From: Lepeophtheirus salmonis
Lineage: Eukaryota; Arthropoda; Copepoda; Siphonostomatoida; Caligidae
Length of the DNA: 64,000 bases
Assembly (NCBI RefSeq): GCF_016086655.4
Contig: NC_052132.2
Coordinates: 16,122,805 to 16,186,804 of the forward strand
Direction: 5' to 3'
Translations under genes and position numbers: made by a program
The notes under the pieces: model-generated
What the model was told of the DNA's origin: nothing
The model's database searches: none
What the model saw: only the letters and a program-made list of their open reading frames with translations
Part shown: positions 1-12,029 of the stretch, in pieces
Numbering within the stretch: the stretch's first letter is position 1
How the letters are laid out: the number at the start of each line of letters is the position of its first letter

Positions 1-32
1 TTTGTTAGTTTCTAAAGCTGTGATCATTATTA

Positions 33-345
33 AGGAGAGAACATATAAGTATAAAGTGTAAGCATGAGTGTATGAGATCACAAATGACAGAGAGTGGCGC
101 TGAAGATATAAGATATTGGTGAGTTATAATGTAAGTCTTCGATGAAATGGAGGATCGATCTCGGATAACTTCCTACTAATGTCAATTTTTGATAAGGTGT
201 GGGGCTTGTGTTTATTTCCATTTTTTCATAGCTACAGGTAACTAATCTAATAAAACGTCATGACAGCTAAGGGGCTCTTCTTTCAAGCACTCTTCAAACT
301 CTCATGTCCAAGGGCATTGTTAAACATAATGATAACAAAGCAAAA
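33..345 (+). repeat. Dispersed repeat family X, copy 1
   Basis: A ~310-bp noncoding repeat. Its modules recur in the same order at about 47,940-48,250, 52,025-52,480 and 58,905-59,165, with a 3' part at 35,860-35,975. Shared words are a first module near 'aagtcttcgatgaaatggag', then 'gaggatcgat', then a 3' module around 'acgtcatgacagctaag', ending in 'cattcttcaaactgttaggg'-like sequence. There is no long ORF. I do not recognise it; it could be a SINE-like or MITE-like family. Confidence 0.6.
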
Positions 346-731
346 TGCACCATAACTTTTGATCAAATTCAGATATATAACTAAAATTAAATATTTAGAG
401 GTCACTCAACACCAATTAAGATACATATCTAAAATTAGTTATATTCAAGGCGAGAATATTTTATACATAAAACTCTACCGAGTGCAAACTCTCATTTTAA
501 TTATAAAATTGTATTCATTTTGATAAAAAAAAACCCATACAATATTTAGGTTAATTCCTTCAATTGTTGTTAATCAAAAATACAATTGCATTTGATTGAA
601 TTACAACGTATTCTTCTTTACATTGTGAACAATTATGTTAATACACGTACAAACTACTAAATAATTCAATTTCAACATACTTTTCTTTAGTTTGCTTAGT
701 AAAAAAAAACACATTTTTATCTTAAGAGGTA
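346..731. other. AT-rich spacer, no gene seen
   Basis: Short, AT-rich, low-complexity sequence. The 67-codon minus-strand open frame at 601-804 overlaps the end of the next element, has no recognisable domain and is probably chance. Confidence 0.5.
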
Positions 732-1339
732 TACCGGGTGGTCCATGAAAATCTAAACACCTACTAATTAAATATTTAATGAAGGTTGAATGATTTAAAT
801 ACATTCATACTTCAATATATTAATGCATAAACAATTAGTTAAAAAAATAAACAAATCTGAGCTCTGTAGTTACATACAGTCGAGAAAAGAACCCTTGAAG
901 GTGATCAAATAATTTCCGTGGGCGCATTCCAAGTAGTTGGGCGTCTTCACGATCACCATTTAAGGCATTACTTGTCCGACATGCTGGAAAGGAGAAATGG
1001 TTCTGTCAGAATGAGACAAACTGGATCCGGAGGAGCTTAAGAAGTAATCCCAAACCGTCCCTCAAGTATATGAGTGGGCCCATTGAAGAGATCTTGATGT
1101 TTCACACCAAACTCTCCAAAGAGCTATAAAAAAGTTGGTGGAAAGAGCCTCGTTAGAGTGGAGAGGCCAATTATACACCAACAATGAAAGAAACCCATCT
1201 CTACCGTTACAAGACTCTTTTGAATACTATAGCATATCCCTAATTCCAACCCCTTTCACGATACCTTTTAGATGCGTGGCGAGGTTAAGGCCTGCAGTTT
1301 AAAATTCAAAGTATTCCGATTTTAATGTACCACTCTGTA
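732..1339 (+). mobile_element. Deleted Tc1/mariner element with both inverted ends
   Basis: Terminal inverted repeats are visible: the left end reads taccgggtggtccatgaaaa, and the reverse complement of the right end (about 1,310-1,339) reads tacagagtggtacattaaaa, each starting with the TA target dinucleotide. The 608-bp interior holds only decayed N-terminal transposase (about 1,040-1,240), recognisable by alignment to the related element at 45,416 (the stretch before and after 'VERAL'). The catalytic domain is missing, so it is non-autonomous. Frames are broken by several stops. Confidence 0.7.
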
Positions 1340-2419
1340 CATTTATGTATACTGTACTAAATTATATTTTAATTTTTTATAACAAAGGTTTTATATTCAA
1401 AATACAATACCTATAAATATTTGGAAATCTAGGATATTGGTTGATGTATACATAAAGAGTGTGTAATGGAAAAACTAAGTATGGCGTTAAGAAAAAGGAA
1501 AACGAGTGTGTGCTTTCTCTTTTTTTTTTTTCATTCATTATGGAAAAAGCTGTGAGTGACTATGTTAGCATCTTCCTATAAAAGAAGAATTCTCACCCAT
1601 CTTTGGTGTAAATTGTTTAAAAGTTTAATATAAATAAATATATTTGAACTTAATGACCATTATAATATTTTCTGATTAGTAAGTTCTTCTCTTTATAGCA
1701 GTATTCATTTTCTTCCTCCAAAAACATAAAACAGGGAGCTGATATTCAAAAGAGTATTAATCCAGGTGTACCCTATATCTCGCTCACGCCTTCTCTTTAT
1801 GCTTTTATAAACAACTCATCTCGCTATGTATATATGTACACCGAGTTAGACTTTTAACTTTTGTTTTTATAGAACCATTAATACAGTATGTTTGACGAAA
1901 TATCATTGATATTACAAAATTTGTAATGAATTAGAGATGGATTTTAACAATTGAAAAATTAATATTAACAATATCAGATGGTTGAAATAAAAATAAATCT
2001 AATTGATCTTTTTGTGTTAAAAAGAAATGATTTAAATTCAGACCCTGTCAAAAAAATTGAACTTGATGATGTTTATTAGTTAGTATGCACCACAAAAAAA
2101 AAAAAAAATACATGTAATCCTCTCAACTTTTAAGACAAACCGTGAATAACCAATCACATGATTAAAACAATCACAACTTGTCTTAAAAGCTGAGAGGATT
2201 TCAAGTTTTTTTCAAAATGTGTCACATCCTAATATACAATTTAGGTTTGTAAATTGTAAGCATTTTTGTACGTAAAAAAAAGAAAGAAACCAAAATTACA
2301 CTGGTAGCCTTGACAAATTGAAGAATGCCTTAGAGACAGCTTATCTGTCATTACGTTTGAGTAGATTAGCTAAAAACAGCTATAAGATAAAGGAATTAAG
2401 CACACATCTCACTCTGTAT
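1340..2419. other. AT-rich intergenic stretch
   Basis: No gene or known family seen. One local inverted pair is visible: 'cctctcaacttttaagaca' near 2,118 and its complement 'tgtcttaaaagctgagagg' near 2,178, separated by about 40 bp. It may be a small hairpin element. Confidence 0.4.
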
Positions 2420-2935
2420 CCAGTAAGGTCATAGCTAGGAATTACTCCACGGTCGATCTTCTTTTCTACTCTCCGTCCATCAAGGGCTTACAAATATAGT
2501 CCATCCCAAAACAATCCTGAGCATTTCTCTACGTCATTCTATTTAGAAATTGGAAACCGCGGAAGTGGGCATTGAAATTCAATTAATAAATTCAAAATTA
2601 TAGAGATCATAATTGTAGATGAAAGGACGCATTATGTGAAGGAGGCTGTGAGTTTGTATTTCTTATGGAATTAGGGTACGAGAGAGACTCGAAGTTGATC
2701 GTTGGACTAAGGTACGAGGCCAAGATACAATAAATTGTTGTAGTGCCTCACAATAAAATGTGATCACCTCCGGTTTCATCCCTCAGTACACGGATCGACT
2801 CTAAGTCTCTCTCCCCACTGTGCCTCGTATACTCCATAAGAGCCATACATAATGAGACCTTCAATTTACTTTCATGATCCTCCCAAGTTATGAAAATATC
2901 TTAAAAAGTCGAAATCCCTCTCCTATTCTAGTATA
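2420..2935 (-). repeat. Palindromic repeat, copy 1
   Basis: About 515 bp that matches 16,570-17,095 in inverted orientation. The core is itself a long imperfect palindrome: arms of roughly 120-140 bp centred near 2,750 carry 'gagagactcgaagttgatc' on one side and the complementary 'gatcgactctaagtctctc' on the other, with outer pairs around 'cttatggaattagg' and 'ctccataagag'. The outer segment (about 2,430-2,500) holds the family X word (aagcccttgatgga...gaccgtggagtaattcctag on the minus strand). It has no coding capacity and is foldback-like. Confidence 0.65.
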
Positions 2936-2938
2936 TAA

Positions 2939-4026
2939 ACAGTCGACAAAAGTCCCAAAGCATGTTACATAACTTTCATTTGAAATGATCACCCTTATCT
3001 TGACCACTCCCGAAGTCTCTCTGTAAAAGATTTGCATTCTGCAAGCACTATGTCCACAGGGATGGAGTTCTAGGCAGCTACCAGTTTAGCCTTCAGGTCG
3101 TCCAAATTCTTGCTGGGGGTTACACAGGATCTGCCCTCTAGAATGGACCTCATGGAGTAATCCATGACGTTTAGGTAGGGGCTGTAGGGGGGGGGCAGAC
3201 TGTCTTATGCCAGAAACCACTCAAATTGGCTTAACAACACTGCTGCATCTCTGTTGATGTTTGGGAGGGAGCACCATCTTGTGCACAGAACACAAACCGT
3301 CACAAACACCAAGGGGGACTTCCCTGTCTCATTCACGGCCAGACCATCAAAGCCTGTAGTTTCTGTACTTTGTTGACTCCATAATCACCCAGCTCACCTT
3401 TTTCGCCATAATCCGGTCATTTAGGGGATTAAATGCCTATTCCCTAGTCTAATCTCCTCATTACTGAACAATATGTTGTGAGCCATGCCAGTGTTCAGCT
3501 TCTGAAGAATGACATAGTTTCTTTCAAGTCTTTTCGTCTTTACCTTCCTCGAAAGTGTTATTGCCCCTTCAATTAGTAGGGATACATCTCGAGGTCATCT
3601 CAGATAAGGTATCTCATTGTGGATTGCACCCATGTTGAAATCCTTGCACATCTTGGTGATGTTCCATTTGGGTTTTCATGCAATCCTTGGCGTCTTTCTT
3701 GACCTCAGTCTCCTACATCTGTGTCTGTTCTATATATATTGAGTCTCCTTGTACCTCTCAATGCTTCACTTTATATGCATGGCGTTGATTTCCAGGCTCT
3801 TCAGGTTCCTCAAGATGGCTGGTCGAGATTTGCCCTCAGGTACTCCTTCATTATAACCTCTCTCTTAGCTTCCATTGTGGTTAACAAAACAGTTATTTTA
3901 TTCAAAGCTGTCTGTTTAGATCTAGTTTTGACGAAAATAGAGTTTAAACATAAAATATATTGCAACATTACATATAACTATATAGTTTCAAGTTAATTTA
4001 ACATGAAACTGAACCCTGTATATATT
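2939..4026 (-). pseudogene. Mariner/Tc1 transposase, broken near-full-length copy
   Basis: Cut-and-paste DNA transposase (DDE/D superfamily), decayed. Read on the minus strand, the N-terminal helix-turn-helix region lies near 3,840-3,600, a 'GMAHNILFSNEE' segment carrying the first catalytic region near 3,500-3,460, and the C-terminal 'PYSPYLNVMDYSM' third-aspartate region near 3,190-3,150, where the usual SPD Asp is replaced by Tyr. The end of the protein matches the family pattern 'ACKSFTERL' (minus strand, about 3,060-3,010). Several frameshifts and stops break it. Possible terminal repeats share 'catgtta.at.aactt' near both ends. The plus-strand 91-codon frame at 3,721-3,996 is its antisense shadow. 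Confidence 0.7.
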
Positions 4027-4144
4027 ATCTATTCTCTAATCGGTCAAATGGAGTTGCACTGACTAAGTTCAACTTAACAATTTACTCTATTTATATTTAC
4101 TCCATATGACCTAAAAATCTTCATTAAAATCCATTTACATAATG

Positions 4145-5423
4145 TAGAGGGTTCGGAAGCAAAAGGTGGACTGTTAATAAATGTTAATTATGTAATTAGA
4201 AAAGAAAGGTTTTGTGATTTTCCCCTGCATATTTCAAATTTCCTGTCCTTTCTACATAAGTAAACATTAATTCACAAATCTTTCATTATGAGTGAGCAAG
4301 AAGCAAAAAGGCAGAGGATCTCACACCTTTTGGATGCCAAAATTGAGGTGGCAGAGATTATGGCCATTGTGAAGTGCTCCAGGAGCCTCATTTTCAAGAT
4401 GGCCTAGATGAAAAAGGATGGAAAATACTTCTCAAGGAAAGAAAGAAGTGGGGAACACAATTTGAAAAGAGATTCGGAGTTTCTGGGAGACCTGAAGAAG
4501 AAGATCAAGGAGGACCCCACAAAATCTATGAATCGCCTCTCTAACGAGTTTGACATGGACAAGTGGACAATCCAGAGGGCTGTGAAGGAGGACTTAGGGT
4601 TGTCCTCTTACACAGGGAACCCACACTACCTGTTGACCGACACTCTGAAGGAAAGAAGACTACAAAGGTACAAGAAAGTTCGTGGGTGGAGCAAGGCAAA
4701 TGAATCCACATTAAAAATTTCTCTGACAAGAAGATTTTCACTGTGGACAAGATCTACAACCATCGGAACCACTGTTGGCTTGGGAGATGCATAGAGGAGA
4801 TAAAGGGGTTTTTCTGTGCAAAACATTAGGGCCAAACAATGGTCCGGGGGTCGTGGCGTCCGACGGCAAGAAGATGTCTCCCTTCTTTTTTTAGGCTGGA
4901 CAGAAAATCGGCGAGGAGGCCTACTACAAGGTGCTGAGGTTCGCCATACTACCATGGCTCAAGGGTACCTATCCAGAGGACAACTATGTGTGCACCCAAG
5001 AGCGTGTACCCTCACTCACATCGGCCAAATCCCAGAAGATCTGCGCCGACAACACGGCTGATTTTCTGCACGAGGGTATATGGTCATCATGTTCGCCAGA
5101 TTTGAACCCGTTAGATTTTGCTGTGTGGGGCATTTTGGAGAGAGAGACTAACGGCACATCCTACCCAAACATGCACTCCCTAAAGGCCTCTATTGTGAAG
5201 GAGTGTAACAATGTGTCCGAGAAGTTCATCATCAACTCCTGCAAGGCTTTTTTGTGGAGGCTGGGATTGCTGCTGAGAGTGGCCATATTGAGTGAACATG
5301 TTCACATAAGTCGTGTCTCAAAGTTTTAATAAGAAAAATTTCAAAATTATTTATCATAAAATAAAATTATTGACAATTTTCTAAAATGAGTCATTGAGTC
5401 CACATTTACCTTCCAACTCTCTA
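4145..5423 (+). mobile_element. Tc1/mariner element, full length, inactive
   Basis: Both ends are visible: left tagagggttcggaagcaaaa (4,145-4,172) and right, as reverse complement, tagagagttggaaggtaaat (5,397-5,423), each at a TA. At 1.28 kb it has the usual length of the superfamily. It encodes the broken transposase described at 4,288-5,329. Confidence 0.85.
4288..5329 (+). pseudogene. Tc1/mariner transposase pseudogene
   Basis: The natural ATG is at 4,288 (MSEQEAKRQRISHLL). The frame hits a TAG at 4,405, resumes as 4,408-4,794 and, after frameshifts, ends with 4,931-5,329. Domains in order: two helix-turn-helix motifs (residues ~1-115, including 'KIKEDPTKSMNRLSNEFD'), the first catalytic region 'FSDKKIFTVD' near 4,722-4,750, a second-aspartate region reading 'CTQERVPSLTSAKS' where the expected Asp is Glu, and a clear 'CSPDLNPLDFAVWGILE' third-aspartate motif. 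The C-terminal 'NSCKAF' region follows. The family reaction is transposon excision and TA-targeted integration; the stops, frameshifts and lost Asp make activity unlikely. Confidence 0.85.
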
Positions 5424-6769
5424 TATTTCCTTTTCTAGGAACAACCTATGCGAAAACCGATAAATTTCTCCGCAGTGTATTTTCCGTGAGCTATATTGTT
5501 CCATAATAATAATCATTTCTTCACGTCGGTTCGCTTCGATTATCCAAGTTATATCCTAATTATTGAAACGTTGCAATGATCGAACTTCAACTTTCCGCTC
5601 TCGTGGTCTTCAATTTCGAGATAGAAAGATATACTATGAGATGCAGGCAAACTTATAGATTCTACACTTTAGATGTTCCCTCCTCAAGAATTAAAGAAGA
5701 ATAATAACAGCTTCAAAAATGAAAAATATTGTAGAGGGTGCTGACAAAAACAAAACTTGCACGCTAAAAATGCTTTGAATTTACAACTCGATATAAATAA
5801 TTGTCCACATGTTCACTGAGAGCTAATTTTATCTTCTCTTTAAAAGTATTTTGGCTGGTTGTGTGCTTTTATAATATATATTTTTTTTTTTCTCCCATGA
5901 ATTATTTTCTCATTTTTGTTTTTGAATTAAATAATGAGGCATTTAGCCTTTGCTGGTTGAAATGGTTTATGCAAACTTAAATTATGTATATGTTGTCTAC
6001 TTCTTTTATCTGTGGATGATTTATAGGAGCCCTTACATGCTATTTATTTCTATTTTGTATTTTTCTTTAAATAATTTTTATATTCACAACAACCATATAA
6101 TTTATCACACTGCAAAACATTTTAATAAAATAAATCTTTTTGAAAATTAGTAGGCGTGAGTGTTGTTCAAAATTTCCCTTTTTGTCTATCTATTGTAAGG
6201 TTAAAATAAACAAAACTTTACCTAGGATATCTTTAAAGGAATATATTTGGTCCATGAACATAAAAATAAGTTAGAATGAATTTTCTCAAAATTTAGTATG
6301 GATTACATTTGTTTTATGATACGAATTATCTCCTATTTCTATTAACAAATTATTATTATTCACACTTTGTATGCATATCAAATGGCACTTAAGGTAGTCA
6401 AAAAGAATTGTCTCATTCAAAGAAGGATTCAATTATATATTTAATATTTAAAAGAGCTATATTGGGACAATATAATAAATAATAGCAAAAATTAAGAGGT
6501 ATCTTAACTCATTCTACAAATTTTTAATCAAAGCATATGATTGACATAAATATGTCTGTTAAATACTTTTTAATCTCGATTCAAAGTATTTTTCCGTCAG
6601 GTTAAAAATGTTATTTCAATCAAAACAATAAAAAATACATAGTGTCCAACAGATGAAATAAATCAATCTTATAATCCTCACTATGTCTAATCCCAACATG
6701 TATGAATGTTGATAAAACAACAATCATTTTTATAAATCGTTCAAATATAGCAATATTGTAAAAAGAAAG
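5424..6769. other. AT-rich intergenic stretch with a short repeat scrap
   Basis: No gene seen. About 5,590-5,625 ('cgtggtcttcaatttcgaga') resembles the flank of the palindromic repeat at 16,930-16,965. The open frames at 5,950-6,150 and 6,620-6,832 are AT-driven and show no domain. Confidence 0.4.
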
Positions 6770-7810
6770 CTTAAATATTATATTTTTCCGGAAAAAAATT
6801 TGAAAAAATATATTTTTTGAATAAAATTTCAAATAAAAAATTTTTTAGGAAAGAAATTCAAAAACCTACAGCTATTCACGAAAAAAAATTAATTTAAAAA
6901 AATTATAAAATTAAATTTGAAGTATAATTTTGATAATAAAACTTTTCTAACAAAAATGTTTGGTTTTTTTTAAAACAAAAAATATATACAATTAAATTTA
7001 AACTTCAAATGAAAACAAATTTCAAATATAAAACTTTTCGGAGAAAAATTTCAAAAATTTATAGCTATTCAAAAAATTTTAAAATTTGAAGGAAAAAATT
7101 TCTAAAATCCAATGTTATACTCAAAAAATAAAATTATTTTAGAAAAAAAGTTAAAAAATTAAATTTGAAATATTAAACTTTCAAGAAAAATTTCAAAAAT
7201 TCATAGTTTTTACAAAAAATTAAATTTTACGGGAAAAAAATTAATAAAATTTCAAATATTAAATTATCTAGTAAGGAAAAAATATCCTCAATTTGGCAAG
7301 GGTTTGAATTTGAATTTCAATTAGAAGTTGGGTATATACCTTCTTGCCCTCCCCCTGAGGACGCCCCGGACGCCTTTGTATAGTGTTACTATTATTATTT
7401 TTGAAACACCAACTAGTAAACCAAATCTTAACACAATAATCAGTCGATCATAAAAACGTACAAGAAAATAATTCACTTCTAAAGTTGATGAATGTATTTT
7501 TGAAATTTATTTGGATAAAATAAGATATGTTAATTTCATTACAAAAAAATTAATATTGGAATTTTTTTTTTGGAGTTTTTTTCAAAAAATTCAATTTATT
7601 TGTAACAGCAGTGGGTTTTTGAATTTTTTTCCCAAAAACATAATTTTTTTGAAAATAGTTTTGAATTTTTTTTTCGAAAAAAGGTAATATTCTATTTAAT
7701 TTTAACATATTGATTAATGAAATTTAATTTTCAAATTTGTATCAAAGAATTTAATTTTTTCAAAAAATTCCAAAACCCAAGCCTCCCTCCCAAAAAATAA
7801 AATTCTTTAG
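6770..7810. repeat. Degenerate AT-rich 'ccatagctattcac' repeat
   Basis: Short units of the kind 'ttcaaaaatycatagctatt' alternate with A and T runs (6,840-7,270; a reverse-oriented block at 7,550-7,810). Similar blocks occur near 22,670-22,900, 33,340-33,420 and 60,090-60,240, often ending in a pyrimidine-rich 'ccctccccc' tract as at 7,345-7,355. It looks like a dispersed microsatellite-like repeat. Confidence 0.5.
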
Positions 7811-9169
7811 ATTTTTTTTTTTCATGTGCTAATATTATATACTGGTGGTAGTATCCGGCATTGCCTCAAGTAATAAGTCCATCGTTGGATGGAATAGACT
7901 TCTCCAGACATATACAACTCTTTAGATATACAAATAACTTATTCAATTTCATTGAAATTTAAAATAAATTGAATACATTATTCGGTAGAATTATCAAAGA
8001 TAGATAAATAAATACATAAGTGCTTTCAAGGAGGGATGTATGATGATTCCTTTCATCATAAAAATATTTTATACTTTATTTTTCTTGTACAAAAGTAGTT
8101 GAAAAGCTTCAAAATAACTACTACCCACTCCTAAGGAAATCGTTTCCAAACACATTATTTTCCTATTGAAAGAATGTAGGTTAAGAGCCAGTAAAAATAT
8201 AAATAAAGACATATGCTCACAATTTGATGATGTTTTAACTAATATTCCATTTTTACTGAGATAATATTTAGTGGGTCCACATCAAAATAATCTTGAACAA
8301 AAACCAAGAAAAGATGAAAATCCCAATATTTTGTTTACTTCATATGGATGTAGAATGTACATCCTTGCAGGCCAATAATTCATAGTCATGTTTGAGTCGT
8401 TTTTAGACTTGTTATTCAAATTTACGGGATGAGTTATAATTCCCAGGAGTTGTATTTATAGTTTATAAACTATATTTGATTTAAAATATAAACCATATGT
8501 ATTGGCTATTTCTAATTCTTTTATTGTGACAATCAATTTTAGCTATTTTAAGTAAATACAATTTACAACACATCCAAAAGGTTAATAAGAATAACACCGT
8601 TCAACAGCAGAAAAAGTATAAAAATAGTCTATACTCAAGTTATTAGAATTTGATCTCCTGTTTCTAAATATTGCCTTATTTTTTTTCTGTTTGACTCATG
8701 GCCTTCCGAAGAAGCCCCAAAAGGCTATTGTTAAGGTTCTAAGTTTTTTTGTGGTTTTGTTATTGAAGATACAAATAAATTATGTGAATATATTTTAAAA
8801 CTTATCATGTATCATCATCTCTTACCTCAAGTTACCTTTGTTAAAAGTGAAAAATGAGTGATATTTATTCAGAGGCTCATAGCTTCAAGACGAATATATT
8901 CTAAAAGTTTTAAAGTATATCATTTGATAGCTGAAATTATTAACTTTAATTTTAAAAAGTGCCTCCCTCAAGACGCTCTACCTACATCAGTGTCGATTTG
9001 AGATAAGGCCACGCCAATATTTGAAGAATAAAACTCATTTTTGAATTCATCTCATAAGAAAAGTCCATATATTTGCATGCCATAGCTTAGAGAGAGAGAA
9101 ACAAAGACAGAGAGAGAGAAAAAAGGAGGTGCTAGAGCTTAAAAGTGTGAAATCTCCATCAAGAGCAAC
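7811..9169. other. AT-rich intergenic stretch
   Basis: No gene recognised. A GA-rich simple-sequence patch lies at about 9,088-9,127. Confidence 0.4.
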
Positions 9170-9700
9170 ACAATCATTCAAGGCATCATTTAATATTCAC
9201 TTTTAACAAAAGACCATAAAATAGTCCTCCACAGTCTCAGCAATAATCCCTTCATTTGATTTGACAAGCTTTTTTTAAGTATGCGAACCACCAGTCGGAG
9301 CCAAATCTGGACAGTAAGTTGAATGTAGAAGCAAACGCAAAAAGTAAAAAGGTTTTTCGTAGACAATATGGTCATGCAACATAGAAGTAACATGATGTTA
9401 GTCAACTAACACAACTTCATTTTCCGATCATTGAAAACGATTATGTGTATTTTTTATAATATTTTCTTTTATTAGGGTTCATTAAGACGTCCTTGCATGA
9501 AGCATCATTGGTGTCTCTAGGATCACGTTTGAAATAGGCAAACACCCTTTAATTGTTGTTTCTCAAAAAATAGAGTCCCAGTAACAATTTTCAAGCCAAT
9601 GCTTAGCTTCAACGGTATTTTTACAATCAAGAAGCAATGTAAAATTAGTTCCCGAAATTGTTTTTGATCCATAGTTTTGGATATAGCAAAAGTAGTATCA
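9170..9700 (-). pseudogene. Mariner transposase remnant, internally deleted
   Basis: The minus-strand start MDQKQFRELILHCFL (from about 9,671) matches the N-terminal helix-turn-helix of classic mariner transposases. After a frameshift the words 'KNTVEAKHWLENCYWDS' style continue. About 250 bp later the C-terminal catalytic region 'STYCPDLAPTG' (about 9,330-9,290, family form YSPDLAPSD) and a scrap resembling 'NEGIIAETVEDYFM' appear. The first and second catalytic regions are missing, so about half the gene is deleted. It is a different mariner subfamily (PDLAPSD type) from most copies here, except the 54.2-kb one. Confidence 0.65.
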
Positions 9701-10198
9701 CCTTTAGCACAATAACTCACCAACTAGCGAATAAAAATGTTCATGAAATTTTGACAACTGTCTTTAATACAAACTGAAAATGAAATGAAACAAAAATATG
9801 GCGCCGTTTATGTGTGGAGCCGGTACTTTTTAGCCTATGAATTCAGTTTGGATCCTTCCAAGATATCGTGTATTTTCTCTACCTTGTGTCCATCTGGGAC
9901 GCACGCTCAAACAATCACAAAACTGTCTAAATAGTTTTGTCGTGGCTATTATTTAAATTATTTGGGCCAAGATTTTTTTCCATACAAAAGGAATATTTCA
10001 GAGTGAATGGAACAAATAAATTTTAAAAACATGAAAACAAAGCATATGAAAAAAAAAAAAAATTGATTTGTCTTATTGAGAAATTGTTTTCAGCAACACA
10101 ATAGAACACTTGTAAATTGTATTTCATTTGATTTTTTTTGTCTGCTTGTCTTACTGCATAGTATATCTATAAGTTCTACAAAAATGTGTAAGTATTTT

Positions 10199-10330
10199 TA
10201 ATGAGACTCGGTCCAAGTATGATTTTTTTATTTCTAATTCAGTCTTAAGTAATCTTTTTTAGACTGATTTTTCGGTCCAGACCGTCAACTAAAATTAAAT
10301 CGTTTTAAAAATTATGGACCTTTCTTTTCG
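10199..10330. repeat. GGTCC/GACCG-rich repeat fragment
   Basis: Contains 'actcggtccaag', 'ttcggtccagaccgtcaac' and 'tatggaccttt', the same word set as the repeats at 61,957-62,110 and 62,668-63,287. It looks like a decayed short copy. Confidence 0.4.
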
Positions 10331-10499
10331 GGCTCAATCTAGAGATTGGGGAGGCAAAAGATTGATGTATCCCTAATTAAAATTTTATCATTGTTATTTT
10401 TTAATAGGAGGTTTTAAAAGATAGCTCAAACATCAAAATAAACAAGTTTTGTTTATATCCAATGTTTTCCTTCAATTATAACAACAAAAAAGGAAAAAA

Positions 10500-10890
10500 A
10501 AAAACCCCACTTGCAATCCCCTCTGCGTCGGTGTCATTGACAAAAAGGCTACAAAGACCCATGTCATTTCCATTTTTACTCCCTACAAAATCAAGAAGTC
10601 CATTATGTCCTCATACATCTAAGAAGAACTAAAACTTCTGCAACAATATTATGGCAGACTTCCATATGACCCTCCTCCAGGCCTGAGCTCAAATCTCTGG
10701 ACTTTGAAGTTACTCGTGTCTTTGAGAGGAATTTCTGCCGCAATTCTGAACCAAATTAGGATTTACTCGGAGCAGTCATCATGAGAGTGATTCTTGTCTT
10801 GAACTCCTCGACCTTCATTAGCAAGAGCTTCCAACCTGTTTGGAAGACTGGCAAGGCTATTATTGCATGTGAAAGAGGACATATTGAATA
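10500..10890 (+). pseudogene. Mariner/Tc1 transposase C-terminal fragment
   Basis: After the third-aspartate region, reading 'PELKSLDFEVTRVFERN' (family form SPDLNPLDFAIWGVLER), comes 'SEPN', a stop, and a C-terminal tail ending 'GKAIIACERGHIE' followed by a stop near 10,888. This tail is diagnostic of the family (consensus ...AVIAAKGGHIE). The N-terminal DNA-binding domain and first catalytic Asp are absent, and no terminal repeats were found. Confidence 0.6.
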
Positions 10891-12029
10891 AGAATTATTG
10901 TATTAAAACATAATACAAATTGTTTTTGAGTTCTCTTTTCTTTTTTTTGAATCCCTGAAAGTCCTTTTTTTTTTTGTAATTTATTCAAGTTTTGATCATC
11001 AATCTATATTAACATAATTTATCTCCATTGCTGATTTATGAGCTAACACATTTAACTTCATGTGGTAACACACATGACGGCATCAAAAATGTATTCATAT
11101 AATCGTTCTAGACCAAATTTTCCATTGAAACCGAACTTCTTGATAGGAACGAATTAGTCATAGAGCGGTCCTTGATTTCCAAACAGAACTACAACACTAG
11201 TAGTTGTACAATGTACATATATATGGACAAAAAATCGTTTATTTTTTTTTCTTCCTTTGTCATAAATCTGCCACTTTCTTTTTCTTCTTCTTCCACCTCA
11301 GTCCTTGTAATAAAGGCACAAAAAAAGATTTATCCATTTCTTCTTTCATTGTCTTCTGCTCTGGGGATATTATATTTATATTTACATATATATTTATCTA
11401 TTTAAAGTAATCATAAAAACACTAATTTTTACAAAGGACACACAAGAATAGCTGCTAGTAGTGAAATGTTTCCTATAATTAGTTATGTAAACCCGCCGGG
11501 TTTTATTAAGTTCAAACCTTTATTTTTTAAGCATAATTGAGTAGAATAAACTCGCAGAGTATTTGGAGAGCCTGACAATTGCTAAAAGGATGAAGAACAG
11601 ATTTAAATAGTTGGCCACTATCTTTACAAGGATATATGAAATAAAAACATCTCGAAGATATTTGAAATTGTACTTTGAACTTTTTACCATCTTCTACACC
11701 AATAATATGTTTTAAAATTCAACTTCCCCAAGACTCTGGAAGTACAAATCCAATTGTATAATTTCTTCATGTCATCAATGTTTAATTTTTAAGTATTAGG
11801 GAATTTAGAACCCATAAGAATACAAATACACTTTGAGAGGAAATAAAAACCAACCACAATTGAAAATGGAGCAATTGTTTATTTCATGGATAATTAAAAT
11901 GTTTTGAGAGAGCTTTAATCTCCAAATAGACTGGATCCATCAGGTTTTTCAAATAATATTTTTTCCTAAAATATTTACTAATCATATTAACTATCGTACT
12001 AGAATCATACATAGGCTGACCTTTCTAGA
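10891..12029. other. AT-rich stretch, possible LINE tail
   Basis: The 77- and 68-codon frames at 11,172-11,410 are pyrimidine-rich chance frames. On the minus strand 11,550-12,030 stays loosely open and could be the decayed 3' part of the adjacent LINE, but no diagnostic motif was seen. Confidence 0.3.

Noticed and set aside
3721..3996. 91-codon plus-strand ORF
   Set aside because: Antisense to the minus-strand mariner transposase N-terminus.
11172..11410. Two overlapping plus-strand ORFs rich in Phe, Ser and Leu
   Set aside because: Produced by a T/C-rich simple sequence in two frames at once.
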